Counted from the first letter of the stretch, positions 50,988 through 59,937 are shown. The stretch: 64,000 bases of DNA from UBA5078 sp964538025 (GCA_964538025.1 CAZICZ010000005.1:186001-250000); one strand, 5' to 3'. A program made the numbers and translations. The notes: generated from the sequence alone by a model not told the origin.

Positions 50988-53624
50988 GTGAATCATGCTT
51001 CTGCCCAGCCGTTGCAGGCGAATGTCGACTCTCTTCTGGTGCGCGCTCATGCCTTTGCTGCGTTTGTTGCGCTTCTGATCGCCGTTACCTTCGGCATTAT
51101 CATTTCCCTCCAGTTCATCTTTCCGGACTTCACTGCCTCCTGGCTGCCGGGCTGGGGACGCATGCGCTATGCCCACACCCAGGGCATCATGTTGGGCTGG
51201 CTCGGCAATGCGTTTTTGGCCTTCATGTACCACGCGGTACCCGTGCTGAGCGGACGCCCTGTCACCAGCCGCACGCTGGGTCTGTGGCTGTTCGGGGTGT
51301 GGAACTTTGCCGTCATGATCCCCGGCTGGATTCTCGTTCTTTCCGGCGTTAGCCAGCCTCTGGAGTGGGCCGAGTTTCCTCTCGTTGTCGACGCCTTCGT
51401 GATTCTGGCGCTGCTGCTCGCCGCCCTGCAATTCCTGCCGCCGTTTGTGCGTCGGGGCATCACCGACCTCTATGTCTCGAGCTGGTACCTCATCGGAGGA
51501 TTGGTGTTCACCCTGCTTTCCTATCCGATGGGCAATATCGCACCGGAATTTGTGCCCGGCGCGGCCGGTGCTGCGTTCAGCGGCCTGTGGATTCATGACG
51601 CCGTGGGCCTGTTCGTCACCCCGATGGCGCTGGCCATCCTGTACTACGTGATCCCGGCCTCCACCGGCAAACCGATCTTCAGCCACTTTCTGTCCATGCT
51701 TGGTTTCTGGGGCCTGTTTTTCCTGTATCCGCTCAACGGCACCCATCACTATATTTTCTCCGTGATTCCCATGGAGGCGCAGATGACGGCCATTCTGGCG
51801 TCCTTCCTCCTGGGGGTGGTGGTCATTATCGTGGTGACCAACCTCATGCTTTCCCAGCGCGGCGCCGGACTGATTCCCCGCGATATCAGCCTGCGCTTTG
51901 CCTCCATGGCCGTCGTGTTCTATGTGATTGTCAGCGTGCAGGGGTCTTTGCAGGCCAACATGGCCTTGAATCAGACTGTGCACTTTACTGACTGGGTGAT
52001 CGGCCACTCTCACCTCGCGATGCTCGGCTTTGCCACGTTTGCCGGGATTGGCGGCATCCTCCACGCCTGGCAACGCATGCCGCAGGTGCGCTACAACGCA
52101 CAGGCGTTTGAATGGGCCTATTGGCTGCTGGTGGTGGGTATTGGGGTGATGGTGATCGACCTGACGCTGGCCGGCATTGTGCAGGGCCAGCTGTGGCAAG
52201 ACGGAGCCCCCTGGATCAGTTCCCTGCAGGCCTCGCGCCCGTACTGGATCGTCCGCTCCCTCTCCGCAATTCCCGTCGCCGCGGGGTTCATCGCCCTGTT
52301 CTACGGGATGTGTTCGGGCGAGCTCGGTGCCGGCACTGCGGCTATTGAGGGACATCCCTCTGCGCAGGGCGATAGCCAGTTGTTGCCCGATGCCCAGTCC
52401 CATGGCAGCCGCGGTCTGACCATGTCTTACGCGGTGGCCTGCGCCGCCGGCCTGCTCTTTTTTGTGTTTTCCGTGTCCCTGCTGGGGCTCCTGCCGCGTC
52501 AGATGCTCGACGCCCAGACGGTGGCGATGGCGCCCAGCGCGCCCCTGCCCTATACCCCTGCGGAAGCGCGCGGCCGAGACATCTACGCCCGCGAGGGCTG
52601 TTCGTATTGCCACAGCCAACAGGTCCGCTATACAGAAGCCGACATTGCGCGTTTTGGAGCCCCCACCGTGGCCTGGGAAGGCCGCATGGAGTTTCCCCAC
52701 ATGCTGGGCACGCGGCGCATCGGTCCCGACCTGAGCCGGGCCGGGGGGACACGAACGGCAGATTGGCATCTCGCCCATTTGTTCGACCCGCGCACGGTCG
52801 TGCCGGCATCGATCATGCCCGCCTATCCGCAACTGTTTGACGGCGATGCCACTCGTCCCACCCGGGATGCACAGGATCTGGTGGCCTACCTCGACTCTCT
52901 GGGCCGTGCGCGTGAACTCGCCTACCCGGAGGGCGACGCTGCCGCCCGTGCCGCCGCCGATCCCGACGATCACTGGGCGCAGATGGCATTCGAGGCCCCT
53001 GTTCTGAACGCCCATCCCGCCCGCGCTCAGACGCGCGGAAATGCGCCTCGGCTTGCTGTCAGCGAGGACCGCAGTCAAGGTACGGCCCTGTGGCAGGGCA
53101 ATTGCGCCGGATGTCATGGCGACGCGGCGGATGGCAATGGACCCGCAGCCGACTGGCTGGAGCCGCGCCCCAAAAATCTGGCGGTACGGGAGTACTCCCT
53201 GACGATGCTGTCCGATCTGTTGTGGAATGGCGTCAAAGGCTCTGCCATGCCGGCATGGCGCGACTTTTCTGACGCGCAACGCAGCGCGCTGGCGGGCGTC
53301 GTGCAGGACGTTGCCCAGGCAGACCCGGAGGCCTTCAATCCGGCGCTGAGCGCGGCGGGAGCGCAGATTTACGCCCGGCATTGCAGCGAATGCCACGGTG
53401 ATCAGGGGGCGGGCGACGGCTTTGCTGCGTCACAGCTCCCCATTGCGCCCACGGATTTCCGCGGCGTACGCGCGCACTTCGCGGAGCGGGTCCGCATCCT
53501 GCGCAGCGGGGTGCCCGGCACGTCGATGGCGCCGTGGACGGATCGCCTGAGTGACAGCGAAATCGCGGCCGTGGCACACTACGTTGGCAGCTTTTTCAGC
53601 GCAAATTCAGGAGTCTCACCATGA
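50988..53624 (+). CDS. CcoN-CcoO-CcoP-like fusion, C-family heme-copper oxidase
   Basis: One 878-residue polypeptide joins three oxidase subunits. Residues about 15-465 form a CcoN-like subunit I with about twelve helices and all metal ligands: H63 (YAHTQG), CuB ligands H203 (WIHDAVG), H253 and H254 (GTHHY), and H340/H342 (IGHSHLAM). Then a transmembrane anchor and a CcoO-like heme c domain follow: EGCSYCHSQQVR (538-542) and RRIGPDLSRAGG. Two more cytochrome c domains, CAGCH (706-710) and CSECH (799-803), make a CcoP-like diheme tail. It reduces oxygen at the membrane. A CcoQ-sized peptide and a diheme cytochrome follow in overlapping frames. Confidence 0.92.
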   Translation: MNHASAQPLQANVDSLLVRAHAFAAFVALLIAVTFGIIISLQFIFPDFTASWLPGWGRMRYAHTQGIMLGWLGNAFLAFMYHAVPVLSGRPVTSRTLGLWLFGVWNFAVMIPGWILVLSGVSQPLEWAEFPLVVDAFVILALLLAALQFLPPFVRRGITDLYVSSWYLIGGLVFTLLSYPMGNIAPEFVPGAAGAAFSGLWIHDAVGLFVTPMALAILYYVIPASTGKPIFSHFLSMLGFWGLFFLYPLNGTHHYIFSVIPMEAQMTAILASFLLGVVVIIVVTNLMLSQRGAGLIPRDISLRFASMAVVFYVIVSVQGSLQANMALNQTVHFTDWVIGHSHLAMLGFATFAGIGGILHAWQRMPQVRYNAQAFEWAYWLLVVGIGVMVIDLTLAGIVQGQLWQDGAPWISSLQASRPYWIVRSLSAIPVAAGFIALFYGMCSGELGAGTAAIEGHPSAQGDSQLLPDAQSHGSRGLTMSYAVACAAGLLFFVFSVSLLGLLPRQMLDAQTVAMAPSAPLPYTPAEARGRDIYAREGCSYCHSQQVRYTEADIARFGAPTVAWEGRMEFPHMLGTRRIGPDLSRAGGTRTADWHLAHLFDPRTVVPASIMPAYPQLFDGDATRPTRDAQDLVAYLDSLGRARELAYPEGDAAARAAADPDDHWAQMAFEAPVLNAHPARAQTRGNAPRLAVSEDRSQGTALWQGNCAGCHGDAADGNGPAADWLEPRPKNLAVREYSLTMLSDLLWNGVKGSAMPAWRDFSDAQRSALAGVVQDVAQADPEAFNPALSAAGAQIYARHCSECHGDQGAGDGFAASQLPIAPTDFRGVRAHFAERVRILRSGVPGTSMAPWTDRLSDSEIAAVAHYVGSFFSANSGVSP

Positions 53625-53806
53625 TGAGTGCCGTGATTGTTTGGGGAACCCTCGGGGCCGCCGCCGCCTTCTGTCTTGCCTACGGCTTTAGTCCCCGTCT
53701 GCGGGCCGACATCGAGCAGCCAAAACATCGTTTCCTTGCGCAGGTGCAGGCGTTTGACAAGACCACTGTTAGCACAACCCAGTCCCAGGAGAGGGCAGAA
53801 TCATGA
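53621..53806 (+). CDS. Small single-helix membrane peptide, CcoQ-like by position
   Basis: The 61-residue peptide has one N-terminal transmembrane helix (SAVIVWGTLGAAAAFCLAYGF) and a polar tail. Size and place directly after the oxidase resemble CcoQ, but sequence similarity to CcoQ cannot be claimed. The ATG at 53621 overlaps the oxidase stop and has AGGAG seven bases upstream; a second ATG is at 53624. Its stop overlaps the next gene by four bases, so all three genes are translationally coupled. Confidence 0.7.
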   Translation: MMSAVIVWGTLGAAAAFCLAYGFSPRLRADIEQPKHRFLAQVQAFDKTTVSTTQSQERAES

Positions 53807-54753
53807 GTCTGAACAATCAACGTGGAAGTCTGCTCATGGCCGCCCTGGCCAGTGGCGTCGTCGGGTTGGGCATCGTGATCGGGTCCGTCTGGATGTTTCA
53901 GAGCCCGCCTGATATGGACGACAAAGGCACCGAAGTCTCGGTGGAATACGGGCGTCGACTGATTCGCGAGACTTCGCTGATGATGGGGCCGAACCACGAG
54001 GATCCCGCCATGCGCCTGACCGGCAGCAATCTGGATTGTTCGTCCTGTCATCTGGACAGCGGGACCAAACCGGGCACCCTGTCTCTACTTCCTGCGGCGT
54101 CGCGCTATCCGCGTTTCTCGGGCCGCGATGGCATCGAGGGGGACTTGCGCGACAGGATCAATGGCTGCATGGAGCGCAGCATGAACGGCCGCAAGTTGTC
54201 ACGGGAGAGCGCGGAAATGCGCTCTATGGAAGCTTATATCCTGAGTCTTGGAAATCAGTATGCCGCGATGGGGGAAACGCGCCGGCAGGCGGATGAGCCT
54301 CCCGTGTTCAAGGAGCCGGATCGCGCTGCGGACCCTCTGGCGGGCCAGCTCGTCTACGAACAGCGCTGTCAGGTGTGCCATGGCGACAACGGTCAAGGCC
54401 TGCAGGCAGCGCCAGACATTCGTGAAGGCTATCTGTTTCCCCCCTTGTGGGGAGCCGACAGTTTCAATGACGGAGCGGGGATGAACCGGGTGCTGACAGC
54501 GGCAAACTTCATCAAGGCGCGCATGCCCCTGGGGAAACCGGATTTGACCGATGACGAGGCTTTCGATGTCTCTGCCTACATCAACTCCAAGGAACGGCCA
54601 CACATGGCGAATCTGGAGGCTGATTATCCGAATCGGGCAGACAAGCCGGTGGATGGCCCCTACGGCCCCTACGCGGATCCGTTCCCGATTGAGCAACACC
54701 GGATAGGGCCTTTCGGCCCCATCCGCGAGTATTACCGCAACCTGCCGAAATGA
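53803..54753 (+). CDS. Membrane-anchored diheme cytochrome c, TsdA-like
   Basis: The 316-residue protein has an N-terminal anchor (AALASGVVGLGIVIGSVWMF) and two heme c motifs: CSSCHLDSGTKPG and CQVCHGDNGQG. The first domain, with GRDGIEGDLRDRINGCMERSMNG, resembles thiosulfate dehydrogenase TsdA and related diheme cytochromes. It overlaps the small peptide gene by four bases and so belongs to the oxidase operon. A likely role is to feed electrons, possibly from thiosulfate, into the oxidase. No other sulfur oxidation gene is in the window, so the donor remains open. Confidence 0.84.
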   Translation: MSLNNQRGSLLMAALASGVVGLGIVIGSVWMFQSPPDMDDKGTEVSVEYGRRLIRETSLMMGPNHEDPAMRLTGSNLDCSSCHLDSGTKPGTLSLLPAASRYPRFSGRDGIEGDLRDRINGCMERSMNGRKLSRESAEMRSMEAYILSLGNQYAAMGETRRQADEPPVFKEPDRAADPLAGQLVYEQRCQVCHGDNGQGLQAAPDIREGYLFPPLWGADSFNDGAGMNRVLTAANFIKARMPLGKPDLTDDEAFDVSAYINSKERPHMANLEADYPNRADKPVDGPYGPYADPFPIEQHRIGPFGPIREYYRNLPK

Positions 54754-54756
54754 GCC

Positions 54757-55455
54757 TCAGCCTGCGTACAGCAGGCTGTAGCCGTATTCCTGTGAGCGGG
54801 TCGCTGCCAGCACGCCCGCCGGGACCAACTGGCCGTCCGCAATGATGTTGGCGGCCAATTCGTTGTAGATCGCTCCTTCATCACCGCCTGTCGCACGGGC
54901 AATCACACCGGAAATGGTGTGGGTTGCACGGTTGCACACCGCGTAACGGGCGCCCCGCCCTGCCATTTCCTTCAGGGTATGTCCCCGGCTGGCAAAGTCC
55001 GCGCGGCCCGGCAGATCCAGCGGGTTCACGGAGAATGGCTTTTCAGTACGGCTGTCAGTGAAGCGCATGAAATTGCTCAAAATTTCACCATACTTGGTCC
55101 ACATCGCGTCGTTGTATCCCAGGGGTGTCGCTTGGTGACGGAAGCAGATAATCATGGCGTAGTCCGATTCCTTGCCACCGTAATCCTCGACATGGGCCAG
55201 CAGGATGTTGTGCGCATAGTTCATCGCGGTCACACCACCGTTCGTGGTCGAGGTGTCGAGAAATGCACGGTGAACGCCGCTCAGCGCGTCCATCCAGGCG
55301 TCTTTGTCATGTTTCGCCGGCACAAAACCCGCGGCTGACTGCGCCTGTGCGGAGGGGCTGCTCGCCGTGGCTACAGCAGCACCTGCCGCCACCACGCCCA
55401 AACTGCCAAGAAACCAGCGTCGGCGCCCCGTCAGGGCATTGTCATTTTCTTTCAT
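54757..55455 (-). CDS. Tat-signal protein, hypothetical
   Basis: I do not recognise the family. The 232-residue protein has a clear twin-arginine signal (LTGRRRWFLGSLGVVAAGAAVA...AQAQS). The mature part includes DKDAWMDALSGVHRAFLDTST, NILLAHVEDYGGKESDYAMIICFRH and two cysteines (IICFRH, AVCNRAT). It looks like a folded single-domain periplasmic protein. AGGAG lies six bases before the ATG. It is convergent with the diheme cytochrome gene, three bases between stops, so it is not in that operon. Confidence 0.75.
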   Translation of the reverse strand: MKENDNALTGRRRWFLGSLGVVAAGAAVATASSPSAQAQSAAGFVPAKHDKDAWMDALSGVHRAFLDTSTTNGGVTAMNYAHNILLAHVEDYGGKESDYAMIICFRHQATPLGYNDAMWTKYGEILSNFMRFTDSRTEKPFSVNPLDLPGRADFASRGHTLKEMAGRGARYAVCNRATHTISGVIARATGGDEGAIYNELAANIIADGQLVPAGVLAATRSQEYGYSLLYAG

Positions 55456-55574
55456 GGAACTCTCCTGAGTGATTGAACATGGCTTTCCGACGGATCATCG
55501 CCGCAGGGAAAGCGGGATTGCGGGTTGCCGGTGCTGCATGGGGATGTCGCGCCGGCAATGACCGCGCTAGTGTA

Positions 55575-55823
55575 CTACTGTGCGCTGTGCAGTACGAACT
55601 GCACGACGCCGATCAGGCTGAACAAAATAAGCAATGTCAGTGTGATTCCTGAAATGACGAATTTCCGGATATCCCCGTGTTCAAAATCCCGCACCCGATT
55701 CTTGTGGCTCTGAACGCCGAAGGCTGCCGCGACGCTGCTGGCCATGCTGTCGAGCCACCCGACCTGGGTGGATTTCTGTGCGGATGGGGCGGGAGTACGG
55801 TCTTTCTGTCTGTGTGCGGTCAT
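55575..55823 (-). CDS. DUF2970 small membrane protein
   Basis: The 82-residue protein has the DUF2970 signature: WLDSMASSVAAAFGVQSHKNRVRDFEHGDIRKF, then one transmembrane helix (VISGITLTLLILFSLIGVVQFVL). The family is widespread in gammaproteobacteria and betaproteobacteria and has no known function. The ATG at 55823 has AAAGG upstream; the frame to 55916 is rejected for lack of a ribosome site. It is divergent from another tiny membrane protein about 390 bases away. Confidence 0.88.
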   Translation of the reverse strand: MTAHRQKDRTPAPSAQKSTQVGWLDSMASSVAAAFGVQSHKNRVRDFEHGDIRKFVISGITLTLLILFSLIGVVQFVLHSAQ

Positions 55824-56212
55824 GATCGTTTGCCTTTCTAGGATTGTTGAGTCGTCACTCGGGTTGGAGCAAGAGTTGCGCCAACACGTCACAGCCAGAA
55901 ATGACGCGCCAAGCACTTGATATCACTAGAATAAAGAATAAAACCACTTTGTCTTGCACCTCCCTTTCCGTCAAAAACGACACCCCTTCTGCCAGTTTTG
56001 ACAAACTGACACACCTTCGGCCTCCGCCAGCAGCTCTTGTGAACAGTGCCGATATCGCGACAGGCACCTCAAAACGCTCGGGTGATTTCGCGAAAAACGA
56101 TACAACTGAATGAAAATGCGCAAAAAATGACCTAATCAATCCCGGTAAACGGATGACACCGCAGGCAAATTCTATGTACTATTGCGCGCAACCAAGCAGT
56201 GGAGGTCCACGA
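55824..56212. promoter_or_regulatory. Long AT-richer divergent region between two tiny membrane proteins
   Basis: The 389-base gap has lower GC than its neighbours. It holds a small palindrome (AGTTT-TGAC-AAACT, 55994-56007) and two similar AAAAACGAYACM motifs (near 55973 and 56094). A good sigma-70 promoter lies at its right end. No gene was recognised; a small RNA cannot be excluded. Confidence 0.4.
56153..56182 (+). promoter_or_regulatory. Candidate sigma-70 promoter
   Basis: ATGACA and TACTAT are separated by 18 bases, about 30 bases before the ATG of the 41-residue membrane protein. Confidence 0.6.
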
Positions 56213-56338
56213 ATGTCGGACAAGCAAGAGCAAAAACCGAAAAAATTCTTTGGGTTGGAAGTCAGCGATACCGTCACTTACGTGATCATTTTTATCCTCA
56301 CCCTGATTTTCATCCGCCAGGTCGCCGTCCTGTTCTAA
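56213..56338 (+). CDS. 41-residue membrane peptide
   Basis: The peptide has a lysine-rich start (MSDKQEQKPKKFFGLE) and one transmembrane helix (VTYVIIFILTLIFIRQVAVLF) that reaches its end. GGAGG lies seven bases before the ATG and a sigma-70 promoter lies further up, so expression looks real despite the small size. No family is recognised. It lies ahead of leuB, which has its own promoter. Confidence 0.72.
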   Translation: MSDKQEQKPKKFFGLEVSDTVTYVIIFILTLIFIRQVAVLF

Positions 56339-56366
56339 GTCGTCTGGCGCCTCTGCGCGCCTTTCC

Positions 56367-56396
56367 TTGTTCGCCTTTGTCAGCGCGTGCTAAATT
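56367..56396 (+). promoter_or_regulatory. Candidate sigma-70 promoter for leuB
   Basis: TTGTTC and TAAATT are separated by 18 bases, about 60 bases before the leuB start. Confidence 0.45.
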
Positions 56397-56456
56397 ACCG
56401 CCCTCTTTTTTTCCCGCCCTTCTGAGTGAGGGCTCTTTGCGTTTTTCAGGAAGCTC

Positions 56457-57566
56457 ATGAACTCGTACACGATTGCATTACTTGATGGCGACGGCATTGG
56501 ACCCGAAATCATGGCGGAGGCCGTCAAAGTGCTGCGCGTGGTGGAAGCGCGCAACGCGGTGCGCTTTAACCTTGTCCACACCCCGTTTGGCGCCAGCGCC
56601 TATTTTGAGTGTGGCGACCCGTTTCCCGAAGAAACCAAGAAAATCTGCGACACCGCGGACGCCATCCTGAAGGGGCCGATTGGCCTGAACCACGAAGATT
56701 CGAAGAAGATTCCCGTCGACAAACAACCGGAACGTGGCGCGCTGCTGCCGCTGCGACGCCGCTATAACACCTACGCCAATTTCCGTCCCGTTTTCCTGCC
56801 TCAGGGACTCGCTCACTTTTCCCCCTTGAAGAAGGAAATCATCGGCGACGGCATCGACATCATGATCATCCGCGAACTGGTAGGCGGCCTGTACTTCGGT
56901 GAAAAGGAAACCGGCGTGAATGCACAGGGCATTCGCTACGTGAAAGAGACACTGGAATACGACGAGGTACAGATCCGTCGCATCGCCAAGGTCGCCTTCG
57001 ACACCGCCATGAAACGCAAGAAGGTGTTGCACAATATCCACAAGAGCAATGTGTTGAAGTCCAGTGTGCTGTGGAACGAGATCATCGAGGAAGTGGGCAA
57101 GGACTATCCGGAGGTGAAGGTCATTCACATTCTGGTGGATGCGGCAGCGACCTATCTCTGCCTGAACCCGGGACAGTTTGACGTCATGGTGATGGAAAAC
57201 ATGTTCGGCGACATCCTCAGCGATCAGGGGGGCGGCATCCTGGGCTCTCTCGGCCTCATGCCTTCCGCGTGTCTTGGCGATGACAAAGCCTATTACGAGC
57301 CATCACACGGGTCTGCGCCGGACATCGCCGGCAAGAATATCGCCAACCCCTATTCGATGATTGGTTCAGTGGCCATGATGCTGGAAATGAGTTTTGGCAT
57401 GGACCAGGAAGCGAAGAACCTGTGGCATGCGATGCAAAGTGTGTTCGCGCAGGGCTATTCCACTCCCGATCTCTCCAAACCCGGCGCAGGCGTCAAGATG
57501 ATCGACACTCGAGCATTCGGTGATCTGGTCGTAGCCGAACTGGAAAAACTGCCCCGCGTCGGCTGA
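56457..57566 (+). CDS. leuB: 3-isopropylmalate dehydrogenase family protein
   Basis: The 369-residue enzyme belongs to the isopropylmalate/isocitrate dehydrogenase family: LLDGDGIGPEIM at the start, the substrate-binding LPLRRRYNTYANFRPV, IREL-VGGLYFGE and the metal site MFGDILSDQGGGILGSLGLMPSA, then EPSHGSAPDIAGKNIANP. The ELxGG/LY pattern is that of IPMDH, not ICDH. It carries out the oxidative decarboxylation in leucine synthesis. A LeuA-type enzyme is encoded convergently just downstream, so the two have separate promoters. LeuC and LeuD are not in the window. Confidence 0.9.
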   Translation: MNSYTIALLDGDGIGPEIMAEAVKVLRVVEARNAVRFNLVHTPFGASAYFECGDPFPEETKKICDTADAILKGPIGLNHEDSKKIPVDKQPERGALLPLRRRYNTYANFRPVFLPQGLAHFSPLKKEIIGDGIDIMIIRELVGGLYFGEKETGVNAQGIRYVKETLEYDEVQIRRIAKVAFDTAMKRKKVLHNIHKSNVLKSSVLWNEIIEEVGKDYPEVKVIHILVDAAATYLCLNPGQFDVMVMENMFGDILSDQGGGILGSLGLMPSACLGDDKAYYEPSHGSAPDIAGKNIANPYSMIGSVAMMLEMSFGMDQEAKNLWHAMQSVFAQGYSTPDLSKPGAGVKMIDTRAFGDLVVAELEKLPRVG

Positions 57567-57614
57567 CGTGGGAGACGCGCCGCCGGGGGAGTCCTTTCTC
57601 GGGTCTCACCTTTC

Positions 57615-59159
57615 TCAGCCGGCGCGGGTCGCGTGCATGCGGATGTTGATCATGCGCAGCGTGGCCTTGACCGCCGCCAGTACCTGGTTGGAATCCACCC
57701 CCCGCGTTTTCAGATCGCGCTGTTCACCACTCCAGGTGATGATGCACTCCGTCAGGGCGCTGGTATTGCCGCCACGCGGGATATGCACCTCGTAGTCCAG
57801 CAGATCCGGCATCTGGAATTTGCGCGTTTTCAGAATCCGGCCGATCGCATCCATGAAGGCTGCAAACCCCCCGTTGCCTGACCCCGACCCGCTGTATTCC
57901 TTGCCATCGATCCGCACCCGGATGCTCGCGGTGCTCTCCACATCCAGCCCGCTCGTGATGTAGCAATTGAGCAGCTCGGTGTAGTGGTAGTCGCGGCTCT
58001 CCAGCACATCGGCGATGATGAAGGGCAGATCATCCACGGTGATGATCTCCTTGGAATCTCCCAACTCAACCACCCGTTGCAGGACCTTGCGCTGATCCTC
58101 AGGAGACAGGCTCAGGCCCAGTTCCTCCAGATTGTTGGCAAGCGAGGCCTTGCCGCTCATTTTGCCCAGCGCATAGACGCGTTTGCGGGCAAATCGCTCG
58201 GGTCGCAGGGCGGTGATGTACAGCCCGCCTTTAAGATCACCGTCGGCATGAATGCCGGCAGTCTGAGTAAACACGTCGGCCCCCACAATCGGCGCGTTGG
58301 CCGCCACCCATTTGCCGGAGAAATTTTCCACCATGCGGCTTAACTGGGCGATGCGGGTTTCGTCGATGGACAGGTGCATGCCCATTTTGTCTTTCAGGAC
58401 GACGGCCACCTCCGCCAGCGACGCGTTACCGGCACGTTCTCCCAGGCAGTTGATGGTGCAGTGAATCGTGTTGACGCCCGCAGCAACCGCCGCCATCACG
58501 TTGGCCGTTGCCAGGCCGTAGTCATTGTGAGGGTGGAAGTCAAATGCCAGACGGGGGAAGCGGGCAATCATGTCCGTCAGCGCGGCACTCACCTCGTCGG
58601 GAGACATGACGCCCAGAGTGTCCGGGAGCATGAAATCGGCAATCCCGAGATCCTTTGTCCCTTCCAGAAGACCAAAAACGTAGGCCGGGCTGTCTTTATA
58701 GCCGTTGGACCAATCTTCCAGATACATGTTGACCTTGAGCCCCTTCTCGTGGGCGTAGGCCACGGTGCGACGGATGTCCTCGATGTGCTCCGCCAGGGTG
58801 CGCCCCAGTTGTTCGCGGCAGTGTTTTTCGCTGCCTTTTGCCAGCAAGTTGATCACGCGTCCGCCGGTTTCGAGCACCCAGTCCACACTCAAGCGGTGGT
58901 CGACAAATCCCAGCACTTCGACCTTCTCGAGCAATCCTTCCCCGGCGGCCCAGGCATTGATGTCGATCACTGCCTGTTTTTCCCCGTGCGAGACGCGGGC
59001 GGAAGCCACTTCGATGCGGTCGACCTTCAGCGACTGCAGCAGCGCACGGGCAATGTGCAGCTTTTCCTTGCCCGCAAAGGACACGCCCTGGGTCTGCTCT
59101 CCATCCCGCAGGGTCGTGTCGAGAATTCGGATGTGTCGGGGGGGTGACATGGTCTTCAT
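57615..59159 (-). CDS. 2-isopropylmalate synthase / citramalate synthase family enzyme
   Basis: The 514-residue enzyme belongs to the Claisen-condensing HMGL-like family: LDTTLRDGEQTQGVSF at the start, SARVSHGEKQAV, the metal-binding FHPHNDYGLATAN, CTINCLGERAGNASLAEV, and a C-terminal LeuA allosteric (dimerisation) domain. LeuA and citramalate synthase (CimA) look alike at this level; the neighbouring leuB makes either a leucine or an isoleucine-precursor role possible. The start is uncertain (TTG 59165, ATG 59159 or 59150). The two genes converge. Confidence 0.87.
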   Translation of the reverse strand: MKTMSPPRHIRILDTTLRDGEQTQGVSFAGKEKLHIARALLQSLKVDRIEVASARVSHGEKQAVIDINAWAAGEGLLEKVEVLGFVDHRLSVDWVLETGGRVINLLAKGSEKHCREQLGRTLAEHIEDIRRTVAYAHEKGLKVNMYLEDWSNGYKDSPAYVFGLLEGTKDLGIADFMLPDTLGVMSPDEVSAALTDMIARFPRLAFDFHPHNDYGLATANVMAAVAAGVNTIHCTINCLGERAGNASLAEVAVVLKDKMGMHLSIDETRIAQLSRMVENFSGKWVAANAPIVGADVFTQTAGIHADGDLKGGLYITALRPERFARKRVYALGKMSGKASLANNLEELGLSLSPEDQRKVLQRVVELGDSKEIITVDDLPFIIADVLESRDYHYTELLNCYITSGLDVESTASIRVRIDGKEYSGSGSGNGGFAAFMDAIGRILKTRKFQMPDLLDYEVHIPRGGNTSALTECIITWSGEQRDLKTRGVDSNQVLAAVKATLRMINIRMHATRAG

Positions 59160-59326
59160 AGGCAATATCCGGCGGCCCGGTGGTCAAAAGGGAGCCGATT
59201 CTAGCAAAGAATGAACCTAGCCATAAGCCCGTGAGTCCTCCGGATGCGCCTCTTGCACTTTTCTTTTTCGGAACGAATGTGGAAAATCAGCTCAGCGTTT
59301 TAACACTCCGGCCGATAAGAGATCAC
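59160..59326. promoter_or_regulatory. Divergent intergenic region
   Basis: The 167-base gap between the LeuA-type enzyme and the secreted protein shows no clear operator. A leader peptide rich in Leu codons, as in classical leu attenuation, was looked for and not seen. Confidence 0.3.
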
Positions 59327-59884
59327 ATGACACGTCCTCGCCCTCTTCGCTTCGTTTCCCTTGCAGTCCTGCTGATCACGGCGGGCATGGCCGTGATCGT
59401 TCAGGCCGCTGAAAACACCCGCTCCGAGCGCCTCTGGTTGCCGGCCAGTGCCGCCAACCTGCGTCCCTTTTTGCAGATGGCGGTGGACATAGCCCTGCAG
59501 GATGAAAATTGCAAAGACGTGCTGTACGCGCGCCTCAACGAATACCGCACGATCTACGAGGAACCCACCTTCACGATTCTGTGCCAGAAGGACCCCAAAT
59601 CCACCTTTAACCGCGTCATCAAGATCACGGAAGTGGACCCGCAGTATTTCGAGAAGATTCGCAACAGCGAGCAGGCACTGGACACGAACCGCACGCTCTC
59701 GCCCGAGATCGAGGCGCTTCGTCGCGCCCTTGGTCCCACTCCCGCCCCGAGCATGGCAACACCTCCTGCCAGCCCCGCTGCGCCGGTGGAAGAAGACCCT
59801 AACGACCTCAGCCTGGACCTTCCCTCGCCCGCCTCTGCAGCGCCCCCGTCAGCGCCTGCCCCAGCCCCTGCTGCCAGTCACTAA
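59327..59884 (+). CDS. Secreted protein with Pro/Ala-rich tail, hypothetical
   Basis: I do not recognise the family. The 185-residue product has a signal peptide (SLAVLLITAGMAVIVQAAE), a folded part with two cysteines (DENCKDVL and ILCQKDP) that may form a disulfide, and a long C-terminal tail of mostly Pro, Ala and Ser (from about residue 135) that is likely disordered. The ATG at 59327 begins the signal peptide; the longer frame to 59180 is ignored. It precedes the transhydrogenase operon but ends 94 bases before it. Confidence 0.72.
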   Translation: MTRPRPLRFVSLAVLLITAGMAVIVQAAENTRSERLWLPASAANLRPFLQMAVDIALQDENCKDVLYARLNEYRTIYEEPTFTILCQKDPKSTFNRVIKITEVDPQYFEKIRNSEQALDTNRTLSPEIEALRRALGPTPAPSMATPPASPAAPVEEDPNDLSLDLPSPASAAPPSAPAPAPAASH

Positions 59885-59931
59885 GCATCTGGAAGCGATG
59901 AGCGCCCGTGCATAAGCCCGGGCGAAACGGG

Positions 59932-59937
59932 TATACT
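59932..59937 (+). promoter_or_regulatory. Likely -10 element of the pnt operon
   Basis: TATACT lies about 40 bases before pntAA. The -35 side (GTGCAT) is weak. Confidence 0.35.

Noticed and set aside
50952..53396. 814-residue open frame on the minus strand, opposite the oxidase fusion
   Set aside because: It mirrors the GC-rich codon pattern of the real gene, is rich in His, Gly and Gln without domain motifs, and lacks a ribosome site.
59160..59326. Leucine attenuator leader ahead of the LeuA-type gene
   Set aside because: No short frame rich in Leu codons followed by alternative hairpins is visible.
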